Assembly (NCBI GenBank): GCA_964613425.1
Contig: CAZTHC010000026.1
Location: 1-15,059, forward strand
Source: CAZTHC01 sp964613425
Lineage (GTDB): Bacteria > Bacillota > Clostridia > TANB77 > CAG-508
Direction of reading: 5' to 3'
DNA: 15,059 bases
The translations under genes were made by a program, and so were the position numbers. The notes under the pieces are model-generated. The model was not told the origin of the DNA and ran no database searches. It was given only the letters and a program-made list of their open reading frames with translations. This document shows positions 8,204-14,357 of the stretch, piece by piece (the first letter of the stretch is position 1; each line of letters opens with the position of its first letter).

Positions 8204-10188
8204 TTAATTAATACTTAAAAAAATTTTTGTTCCTGTACTTATTTTTATTCCTTCTTTTGGTAATTGTTCTGTCACTACTGAAACAGCTTTATCTATCTCT
8301 TGTTCTTCAAGTTGTATATCTAATCCTATATCCTTTAGCTTTTTTTGTGCTTCTTTTACGGTTAAATTACACACATTAGGAACAACTACTTGTGTAACCT
8401 CTTGTGCATCTTGATTTTTTATTACATCTAAATATGGCAAAACTTCTCCAAAAACTTGTGAAGCTATAGGAGCTGCGACTCCACCGCCTTGATGCCCACC
8501 TTCCCCTGTGGGATTATACAGTGTAATTAGTAATACTATTTCAGGATTCTCTATTGGAGCAACACCTATAAACGATGTAACGTATTTATTTGTGTTTACT
8601 CCATCTTCTGATGTTCCTGTTTTTCCACCTATTGAATATCCCAGAACTCTTGCATTTTTTCCTGTTCCTTCATCTACTACCGATTTCATCATATCTAATA
8701 CTTGTTCTGCTGTTTTTTTAGATATTACCTCATTCTTTGTTTGAACTTCTATATTTTCTATTTCTCCTGTTGCTCGATTTATAATTTGCTTAACTATTCG
8801 TGGTTTTACCAATTTCCCACCATTTGCTATTGATGATACTGCTGTTATCATTTGTAAAGGAGTTATCTCAAATCTTTGACCAAACGATATTGTTGCTAAT
8901 TCTACTGGTCCAACTTTATTTTCTTTCAAAAAAATACCGTGATGCTTCTCCTGGTAAATCTATTCTAGTTCTTCCAAGCAAGCCAAATTTTTCTAAATAA
9001 CTATAGTACTTACTTACACCTATTTTTTGTCCGTAATCCTATGAACACTGGATTACATGAATTCATTAAAGCTGTTCTTAAAGATTCTGGGCCGTGTGGT
9101 CTATAATATCTCCAACACTTTATTCTTACCCCTGCTATTTGAATTCCGCCAGTGCAACAAAATTCTCCTTGGCTGTCTGTTCCTGTAGTTATTCCCTCTT
9201 CTAAAGCCGCAGATGCAGTTATTAATTTAAATGTTGAACCAGGTTCATAACTATCCGCAATAGCTTTATTTCTCCACATTTGTTGTAATAATTTTGTTCT
9301 TTCAGATGACTGTATATTTCCCCAATTATTCTTTAATTCTTCTGTGTTGATTTCATATGGTTCGTTTAAATTATAGTATGGATATGTAGCCATTGCTAAA
9401 ATATCTCCAGTTTTAGGATTCATTGCAAGAATATTTCCACCGTCTGTACACACATTATCTATGCATGCTTGTTTCAAGTATTTTTCTATTATTCCTTGAA
9501 CAGTCATATCTATTGATAAAACTAAATCTTTGCCGTCAATTGCATCAACATATGATTCACCAGTTGTTCCAATATCTTTACCCGTTGCATCTGTCAATTT
9601 TTGTATTTTACCTTTCTCTCCTTTTAATTCTGTATCAAATCTAGACTCAATTCCATCTAATCCCTGATTATCACTTCCGCAAAAACCTATTATGTGGGAA
9701 GCCAATTCAGAATATGGATAATACCTTTTAGTATCTTCATCTATGTTAACACCTGAAAGTATATTATTATCATTCAACCACTGTCTCAACTGGTTTGTTT
9801 TTTCTTTATCTACTTTTTTTATAATTGTTTCTATAGAACTACGTTTTTTTACTTTTTTTAGCACAGTTTCATAATCTAAATTAAATATATTAGAAAGTGC
9901 AGTAGCTACTTTTTCTTTATTTTCTTTAGAAATATTACTGGGATTCACCGTTACTGTTTCTACTGTTGCACTCATTGCTAATACAACTCCTGTTGAGTCA
10001 TATATTGTTCCTCTTTTAGGATTAATCCTTCTATTTAATGTTTGCTGTTCATATGCCATAGCTTGTAACTCTGAACCTTGCACCATTTGAATCCATCCAA
10101 TTCTTAAAACAAGAGAGAAAAGAACAATAAATGTAGCATATAGCATTATTTTCATTCTCTTTTTTCTAGCTATATTAGTAATTCTCAT
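8204..10188 (-). CDS. spoVD: SpoVD/FtsI-type penicillin-binding protein with one PASTA domain; needs two +1 frameshifts
   Basis: Class B PBP, a D,D-transpeptidase that cross-links peptidoglycan at the septum or spore cortex, partnering the SEDS protein of this cluster. The reading is in three parts: 10188-9034 (385 codons), 9032-8940 (31 codons) and 8938-8204 (244 residues), joined by skipping one C at each of two CGG codons; total 660 residues, normal for SpoVD. A membrane anchor lies near residues 12-36. STFK is at 318-321, SCN at 377-379 and KTG at 522-524, with a single C-terminal PASTA domain. Without the first shift the product ends before KTG and cannot be active. The ATG follows AAGGAGG. 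Sequence between and beyond the breaks is fully conserved in character, so this does not look like a decaying gene. Confidence 0.93.
8937..8939 (-). other. In-frame CGG at which a +1 shift is required (spoVD site 2)
   Basis: Reading on from site 1, the minus strand gives GAA GCA TCA CGG TAT. Skipping the C (plus-strand G8939) gives GCA TCA GGT ATT TTT TTG AAA, restoring GEASGIFLKENKVGP, which continues into the conserved FGQ region. Staying in frame reaches TAA at 8918-8916, the eighth codon counting CGG as the first. Confidence 0.85.
9031..9033 (-). other. In-frame CGG at which a +1 shift is required (spoVD site 1)
   Basis: Just after the SCN active-site motif the minus strand reads ATA GGA TTA CGG ACA. 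Skipping the C (plus-strand G9033) gives GGA TTA GGA CAA AAA ATA GGT, restoring the family sequence FIGLGQKIGV. Staying in frame adds RTKNRCK and stops at TAA 9012-9010, the eighth codon counting CGG as the first. Confidence 0.85.
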
Positions 10189-10247
10189 TATTACCTCCTT
10201 TTATCACCAACAAGATTTGTGAGACTGTTTGTAATGTATTTATTTGC

Positions 10248-10266
10248 GGGCGTATACAATACGCCC
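10248..10266. repeat. Intergenic palindrome family A, copy 3
   Basis: GGGCGTATACAATACGCCC, identical to the copy at 2130-2148 and followed by the same CCTACAA. It lies in the 420-bp non-coding gap between the ftsL-like gene and spoVD. Confidence 0.85.
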
Positions 10267-10293
10267 CTACAAATTACAAGATGCTTTATTTAC

Positions 10294-10315
10294 GGGTCGT
10301 CGAGGACGCCGACCC
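10294..10315. repeat. Intergenic palindrome family C, copy 2
   Basis: GGGTCGTCGAGGACGCC followed by GACCC. The outer arms GGGTCG and CGACCC pair, making a more perfect hairpin than the copy at 3081-3103. It is also followed by CCTACA. Confidence 0.75.
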
Positions 10316-10423
10316 CTACAATGAAAACTATTCACTATTCGCTATTAACCATTCACCATTCACTAATATTCACATATTATTCCCGACGAGATTTGGCGGA
10401 CTGTTTGTAATATATTTATTTGC

Positions 10424-10442
10424 GGGCGTATACAATACGCCC
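10424..10442. repeat. Intergenic palindrome family A, copy 4
   Basis: Another exact GGGCGTATACAATACGCCC unit, in the second arm of the 10218-10446 direct repeat. Confidence 0.85.
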
Positions 10443-10480
10443 CTAGAATTTACAATATGTTTTATTTATTATTTATTTGT

Positions 10481-10519
10481 GAGATGTTTCGACTCCACTT
10501 CGTTTCGCTCAACATGACA
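10481..10519. repeat. Intergenic repeat family B, copy 3
   Basis: GAGATGTTTCGACTCCACTT through CTCAACATGACA, differing from the copy at 4305 by about one base. The whole 10189-10608 gap consists of repeats plus the terminator at its right end; I find no gene and no convincing promoter in it. Confidence 0.8.
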
Positions 10520-10566
10520 GTAATATACCGTATCTACAATTTGCAACTATTATTTATGCTGATAAA

Positions 10567-10608
10567 TAAAAAAAAGATTAGTAACTATTTAATTAGTTCT
10601 AATCTTTA
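10567..10608 (-). terminator. Rho-independent terminator after the ftsL-like gene
   Basis: Directly after the stop codon the minus strand forms AGATTAG-AACTA, loop ATTAAA, TAGTT-(a)-CTAATCT, a 12-bp stem with one bulge, followed by eight T residues. It would end the mraZ-rsmH-ftsL transcript before spoVD, implying a separate promoter for the wall-synthesis genes. Confidence 0.8.
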
Positions 10609-11127
10609 TTAAAATATATTCGTTATTTTACTTATTATACTTCTGAATATTGAAGTTTCTTCATTTTCTATTATAACTGCTTCTGTTGCAGGTTCTACAT
10701 AATCTTTTTTAGGTAGATTTAAATATATTTTTTGATTATTATTTAGTTTTTGCATTCCTAATCTTGTTTTGGCTTCCTGCTCCAGATTGTTAAGATTCAT
10801 ACTGTTTTCAATACTAACTTCTATTTGTTCGTTTTCTTTATTTATTAATGCCAATTCTTTTTTTAAGCTTTGAATTTCTGCAAATTCTTCGTTTATTTTC
10901 GTATTTCTATAACTTATTGCTAATAAAACTACAAAACCAATTGCTATACATATTATAATTTTAGATTTGCTTTTACTTAACTTATTTTGTTCTGTTTTCT
11001 TTTGTACTTTTTTCGTTGTCTTTACTGTCGTTTTTTTCTTTTTATATGGATTTTTCTTAGGCGGATACTCAGGCTGTAGTTTTCTTGGACTAGTTTCATA
11101 TTGATAATTATATAAACTTCTTGGCAC
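10609..11127 (-). CDS. ftsL: FtsL/DivIC-type septum formation protein
   Basis: Bitopic division protein expected to act in the FtsL-DivIC-FtsQ complex that activates the septal SEDS-PBP pair. The 172-residue protein has a highly basic cytoplasmic tail (lysine-rich, residues 20-56), one membrane segment at about 57-73, an extracytoplasmic coiled coil at about 74-107 and the motif LEQEAKTRLGMQK near 115-127, like the conserved C-terminal part of DivIC/FtsL. The tail is longer than in B. subtilis FtsL. It starts at GTG with GGAGGG upstream, 23 bp after rsmH, and is followed at once by a terminator. Position between rsmH and the PBP gene is the classic ftsL locus; sequence alone cannot separate FtsL from DivIC. 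Confidence 0.85.
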   Translation of the reverse strand: MPRSLYNYQYETSPRKLQPEYPPKKNPYKKKKTTVKTTKKVQKKTEQNKLSKSKSKIIICIAIGFVVLLAISYRNTKINEEFAEIQSLKKELALINKENEQIEVSIENSMNLNNLEQEAKTRLGMQKLNNNQKIYLNLPKKDYVEPATEAVIIENEETSIFRSIISKITNIF

Positions 11128-11150
11128 TTTTTTCCCTCCCTCTTAACAAT

Positions 11151-12084
11151 TTATATTCTTTCAAAAATCCTTAATTTTGCACTTTTACTTCTAGAGTTTT
11201 CTTGTAGTTCTTCTTTTGATGGAAGAATTGGTTTTTTATTAATAATTCTTCCTAGCACTTGTTTATTACACACACAATATGGTAAATCTTTTGGGCATGT
11301 ACATTTTCCTAATGCATCTGTATATGCTAATTTAACAGCTCTATCTTCTAATGAATGAAATGTTATAACACACAATCTTCCGTTTTTATTTAAACATTTA
11401 ATACAATCTAATACAGTATTGTATAATGGTTCTATTTCATTATTTACTTCTATGCGTATTGCTTGAAAAGTTCTCTTAGCAGGATGTCCCTCCCCATGCT
11501 TTGCAAATTCTGGCAGACTTTGTTCTACTATTTGAACTAATTCTTTTGTTGTTTCTATTTCTTTGTTTTTTCTATATTCACATATTTCATTTGCAATTTT
11601 TCTTGCAAATTTTTCTTCTCCATATTCAAATAAAATTCTTGTTAATTCTTCCTTTGAATATGAATTTACCAGTGTTTTAGCTGTAAGATTTTGCGTTTTG
11701 TCCATTCTCATGTCTAACTCTGCATCGTTTATATAGCTAAATCCCCTACTTGCTTCATCTATTTGATATGATGAAACTCCTAAATCCAATAAAATTCCAT
11801 CAACACCATTTATGCTCATTGTTTCCAAAATATTCTTTATATCGTCGTGATTTCCATGTATATATTTTACGTTGTTAAAATCCTTAAGTTTTTCCTTTGC
11901 AGCTTCTAAAGCCTCAGTGTCTCTATCTACTCCAATTAGCATTCCGCTTTGAAGATAATTTTTTCACTATCTCAAAGCTATGACCTGCACCGCCTAGGGT
12001 TCCATCTAAATAAATTCCATCTAGCTTAATATTTAAGCCTTGTATACATTCATCTAACAATACAGATTTGTGCTTAAACTCCAA
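11151..12084 (-). CDS. rsmH: 16S rRNA (cytosine1402-N4)-methyltransferase RsmH; needs one +1 frameshift
   Basis: SAM-dependent enzyme that N4-methylates C1402 in the ribosomal P site, with the second gene position usual in dcw clusters. Starting at the TTG at 12084, codons 1-46 encode MEFKHKSVLLDECIQGL and DGTLGGAGHS, the family N-terminus and SAM loop. The frame then breaks at CGG 11946-11944. Skipping the C restores KGMLIGVDRDTEAL and the rest, giving 310 residues, the standard length. Later motifs include DGILLDLGVSSYQID, RGFSY, DMRMD, FQAIRIEVNNE and VITFHSLEDR. A caller using only one frame would start at the internal ATG at 11942 and lose the SAM loop. A moderate AAGGGGA site precedes the TTG. 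Confidence 0.93.
11944..11946 (-). other. In-frame CGG at which a +1 shift is required (rsmH)
   Basis: The minus strand reads TCT TCA AAG CGG AAT GCT. Skipping the C (plus-strand G11946) gives AAG GGA ATG CTA ATT GGA GTA GAT, restoring the SAM-binding strand LIGVDRD. Staying in frame reaches TAG at 11925-11923, the eighth codon counting CGG as the first, just as at both spoVD sites. Confidence 0.85.
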
Positions 12085-12125
12085 TTTTGTTCCCCTTTTT
12101 CATATAAATTATTTGATTTAAATTA

Positions 12126-12154
12126 ATAGGGAACGACTTTTGGCCGTCCCCTAT
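12126..12154. repeat. Imperfect hairpin before rsmH
   Basis: ATAGGG pairs with CCCTAT, and the interior ACG with CGT, around a TTTTGG loop. There are two mismatches. It resembles the other G+C-rich intergenic palindromes in style but is not the same sequence. It lies about 40 bases before the rsmH start and lacks a following T tract on the minus strand, so it is not a convincing terminator of mraZ. Confidence 0.6.
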
Positions 12155-12160
12155 TTTGTT

Positions 12161-12295
12161 CTTTTGTGAATTTAAATCTTTTGTTTTTAGGGTACTTATG
12201 TTTCTTAAAACCTTATCTTTTGTAAAAATTCTTTTGTATCTTAAAAATTTTATCTTTTGTACTTTAAAAATTCTTTTGTGTTTTAAAGCTTTTGT
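12161..12295 (-). repeat. Seven-copy ACAAAAG repeat in the mraZ-rsmH gap
   Basis: On the transcribed strand ACAAAAG occurs seven times, at plus-strand positions 12289-12295, 12273-12279, 12254-12260, 12231-12237, 12217-12223, 12178-12184 and 12161-12167. Several are followed by AATTTTT or ATAAAATTTTTAAG, giving a degenerate tandem unit of about 14-23 bp. No gene is present between 12085 and 12324. Confidence 0.7.
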
Positions 12296-12324
12296 GTTAA
12301 TCTATATAAACTTTAATTAAAAAG

Positions 12325-12750
12325 TTATATACCAATCATTGTCATATTTTCTGCAATTTCATCTGCAGAAATATTTGAATCAACCTGTTTCCATTTTTCT
12401 TTATTCCAAATTTCGATTCTATTTAGTACCCCTACAATAATTACTTCTTTTTCCAAAGTTGCATATTCTCTTAAATTACTCGAAATTAGGAATCTACCTT
12501 GTTTATCTATTTCGCATTCCATAGCTCCTGCTAGAAAAAATCTAACGAAGTCTCTTGCGTTTTTATTTGTAAGTGGAAGTTGTTTTAGTTTTTCTTCGAA
12601 GTTTTCCCATTCTTTTTGTGAATACGCAAATAAGCAACCATCTAAACCTTTTGTTACAACAAACTTCTCACCAATGTCTTCTCTAAGTTTAGCTGGCATA
12701 ATAAGCCTACCTTTAACATCTACTGAATGCTCGTATTCACCAATAAACAC
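12325..12750 (-). CDS. mraZ: Transcriptional regulator MraZ
   Basis: DNA-binding regulator of the dcw cluster made of two SpoVT/AbrB-type half domains. The 141-residue protein has the family length. The N-terminal repeat is FIGEYEHSVDVKGRLIMPAKLRE, and the second contains ECEIDKQGRFLISSNLREYA; each carries the D-x-K/Q-GR signature. DGCLFAYSQKEWENFEEKL links them. It starts at GTG with GAGGTG about seven bases upstream. In characterised bacteria MraZ binds repeated boxes at its own promoter and adjusts dcw transcription. A matching three-repeat box lies between the promoter and this gene, so autoregulation is expected. Confidence 0.96.
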   Translation of the reverse strand: MFIGEYEHSVDVKGRLIMPAKLREDIGEKFVVTKGLDGCLFAYSQKEWENFEEKLKQLPLTNKNARDFVRFFLAGAMECEIDKQGRFLISSNLREYATLEKEVIIVGVLNRIEIWNKEKWKQVDSNISADEIAENMTMIGI

Positions 12751-12774
12751 TTCGTTTCACCTCAGTTCTATTTT

Positions 12775-12804
12775 GTGGCACTTTCTACCACTTCTCTCCA
12801 CTTT
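12775..12804 (-). promoter_or_regulatory. MraZ-binding box: three decamer repeats
   Basis: On the minus strand three 10-bp units lie end to end: AAAGTGGAGA (12804-12795), GAAGTGGTAG (12794-12785) and AAAGTGCCAC (12784-12775). Direct AAAGTG repeats with 10-bp spacing are the known MraZ recognition pattern. The box begins at about the predicted transcript start. Confidence 0.85.
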
Positions 12805-12810
12805 GTATAA

Positions 12811-12839
12811 ATTCTAATACATAACTATATAATTTGCAA
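12811..12839 (-). promoter_or_regulatory. Promoter of mraZ and the dcw cluster
   Basis: Minus-strand TTGCAA (12839-12834), a 17-base spacer and TAGAAT (12816-12811). The predicted start is near 12804, at the upstream edge of the MraZ box, so a bound regulator would block initiation. Confidence 0.75.
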
Positions 12840-12973
12840 GTGTTTTTTAAAAATTTTTTAAGTTTTTTAAAATAATTCCATTCAAAATCCAATAGCAACT
12901 AATTCTATATTTGTCAAGTAAAAAATGGACCATTTTATAATTGAAAAACGGACCACTTTTTCAACTATAAAAT

Positions 12974-13345
12974 TTACATATTTTTACTATTTTTCCAAGA
13001 AACAGTTTCTTCATATCTATGGCTAATATCTCTTGAAAGATCTAATATATGAGCTTTATAGGCTAATCTATCTACCATTGCACCAGTAAGCATTGCATCT
13101 TTAAATATCTCCTCCCATCTATCAAAAGTTAAATTTGTTGCTGTTATTATTGACCCTTTATCATTTCTATTTGATAATAAATTAAATAATATCTTACAAC
13201 CTTCTTTATCAAATGAAACATACCCAAGTTCATCTAGTATCACTAAATTATATTTTCTTTTTTTCTATAAATTCTAGTTTATCTAGCTCATCAAATTCTT
13301 TGATAAACTCTGGATTATACAATTTTCTATCAAAATCTTCATATG
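12974..13345 (-). pseudogene. IstB-type transposition ATPase remnant
   Basis: IstB is the AAA+ helper ATPase of IS21 elements. The C-terminal part (12974-13243) is well preserved: LVILDELGYVSFDKEG is the Walker B region, followed by ATNLTFDRWEEIFKDAMLTGAMVDRL. Upstream, in another frame, lies the N-terminal piece SYEDFDRKLYNPEFIKEFDE and LDKLEFIEKK (about 13262-13345). The two are joined in a run of seven A residues with the Walker A region (normally GxxGVGKTHLA) missing altogether. It therefore has an internal deletion plus a frame change and cannot bind ATP. No in-frame CGG is involved. Confidence 0.8.
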
Positions 13346-13675
13346 ACAATTTTTTTTTGAAATTATATCTATAAATTTTTTTGGATTATTAGTATAATAT
13401 TTATCAAATATGGATTTTAGTTTTGGATTGCTTTTTAAAACATATGAGTTTCTTAAATATTTAACACTTCCTTCTACATAACCTTTTTCATTACCACTAA
13501 ATGCATTTGTTACATTTATCTCAAATCCATAATACAAGCTCATTTTTACTAAATCTTCATTTAATTCTTTTTCATTCTTTTCAATAAGTTTAGAGACTAC
13601 ATTTCTCATATTATCATAAACAATTTCTTTCCATATACCTCCAATCATTTGAAAGAATTTGACATGAGAATCCAT
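13283..13675 (-). pseudogene. IstA-type transposase remnant
   Basis: C-terminal half of an IS21 DDE transposase. MDSHVKFFQMIGGIWKEIVYDNMR is the segment around the second catalytic aspartate, followed by YYGFEINVTNAFSGNEKGYVEG, which contains the catalytic glutamate in NEKGYVEG. The N-terminal helix-turn-helix and first catalytic residue are absent because the reading frame starts at the truncation point near 13675. The C-terminus runs through poly-A tracts into sequence that overlaps the istB remnant in another frame, a sign of deletion. It is non-functional. Confidence 0.8.
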
Positions 13676-13682
13676 AATTTGT

Positions 13683-13763
13683 ATGTCATTCTGAGCCTTT
13701 CTTACATCGCATTCCCAGCGAAGAATCTTATTGCCAATTTAATTGAGCGTATGAAACACGCCC
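13683..13763. repeat. Decayed intergenic repeats at the IS21/DGR junction
   Basis: GTCATTCTGAGC and, 33 bp on, GCGAAGAATCTTA look like the two halves of a common intergenic palindrome opened by inserted sequence. GCGTATGAAACACGCCC (13747-13763) is a mutated family A unit. The truncated istA ends next to this block. No gene lies between 13676 and 13872. Confidence 0.5.
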
Positions 13764-13807
13764 ATTGTTTTACAATAAATATCCGTTTTTACAATATTTT
13801 CTTTTTC

Positions 13808-13836
13808 TTGACAGCATTCGACATTTTTCGCATAAC
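13808..13836 (+). promoter_or_regulatory. Likely promoter of the DGR-like cassette
   Basis: TTGACA (13808-13813), a 17-base spacer and CATAAC (13831-13836). The -35 is perfect and the -10 matches at four positions. Transcription would start near 13843, about 30 nt before the first gene. Confidence 0.55.
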
Positions 13837-13872
13837 TTTTGTAATATATTTTTTAAGAAGGAGGTGAAGTAT

Positions 13873-14289
13873 ATGAGTAAAATATATTTAAAATATGTTC
13901 AACTAAAAAAGGAAAATAATGAAACCTTATATTTATTTAAATCTGGCTTATTTTATATATTTCTTGAAGAAGATGCTCAATTTTTTTCTAATCTTACTGG
14001 ACTAAAACTAACAGAATTAAATGATTCCGTTATTAAGTGTGGTTTCCCTACTTCTTCTTTAGAAAAATATAAACGATTATTACAAAATCTAAACTATTCT
14101 GTACAAATAATTGATTTTTCAACTTCTACATTATCCCCATTAAATACTTATATAGATAATGAAACAGTAAAAATTATTATAAATAATATTATTAATTTAG
14201 ATATTGATTCTTTATCTATTAAACAAGCTTTTGATTTTTTATACGAAACAAAAAACAAATTATCTAAAATAAAAGATATTATAAAATAA
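13873..14289 (+). CDS. MutS domain I-like protein of a DGR-like cassette
   Basis: A 138-residue protein starting at ATG with AAGGAGGTG six bases upstream. Residues about 4-80 resemble the mismatch-recognition N-terminal domain of MutS (KYVQLKKENNETLYLFKSGLFYIFLEEDAQFFSNLTGL, then KCGFPTSSLEKYKRLL, compare CGVPYHSLEKY in MutS). The aromatic pair used by MutS to probe mismatches (F-x-E) appears here as F-Y-I-F, so mismatch binding need not be kept. The rest is helical. Short MutS-I proteins of this kind are found beside Avd and reverse transcriptase genes in clostridial DGRs. After the TAA at 14287 the same frame continues for 23 codons to TGA at 14359-14361, overlapping the next start, so the stop may be a mutation. 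Confidence 0.75.
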   Translation: MSKIYLKYVQLKKENNETLYLFKSGLFYIFLEEDAQFFSNLTGLKLTELNDSVIKCGFPTSSLEKYKRLLQNLNYSVQIIDFSTSTLSPLNTYIDNETVKIIINNIINLDIDSLSIKQAFDFLYETKNKLSKIKDIIK

Positions 14290-14357
14290 TTTATAAAAAT
14301 TTTTACAGAGCCAGCGTCCTTTGATGCCTCAAAACATAAAGATAGGAGAAGAATAAA

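Larger units (their letters stand above)
10218..10446. repeat. Direct repeat pair containing palindrome A
   Basis: A block of about 50 bp, CTGTTTGTAATGTATTTATT then the family A palindrome, at about 10224-10270, recurs nearly unchanged at 10401-10446. Upstream flanks CAAGATTTGTGAGA and CGAGATTTGGCGGA are also related. The 130 bp between them hold a family C copy (10294-10315) and a run of ATTCAC/ATTCGC/ATTAACC units at about 10328-10372. This looks like a segmental duplication of intergenic repeat material. Confidence 0.75.
12912..13690 (-). mobile_element. Decayed IS21-family element
   Basis: One end is visible at 12912, starting TGTCAAGTAAAAAATGGACC, with internal repeats TGGACCATTTTAT and CGGACCACTTTTTCAA typical of IS21 multiple terminal repeats. 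Inside are remnants of istB and istA. The other end is missing: the istA remnant begins only at its catalytic core near 13675, where unrelated sequence takes over. It sits 73 bp upstream of the dcw promoter, between the core genes and the DGR-like cassette. Confidence 0.8.

Noticed and set aside
8204..10188. spoVD as an ordinary decaying pseudogene
   Set aside because: Apart from the two CGG sites the gene is full length, with all catalytic motifs, anchor and PASTA domain intact, and the unlinked rsmH shows the same lesion. Shared lesion type and intact flanks argue against random decay.
10248..10442. Repeats as a CRISPR array
   Set aside because: The repeats are palindromic, irregularly spaced over kilobases, of three different sequences, and have no cas genes nearby.
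8937..11946. CGG reassigned to another amino acid without a shift
   Set aside because: Reading CGG as any amino acid in frame leads to a stop seven codons later at all three sites; only a one-base skip restores the protein.
12126..12154. Hairpin as terminator of mraZ
   Set aside because: It lies almost 170 bases after the mraZ stop, has mismatches, and no T tract follows on the minus strand.
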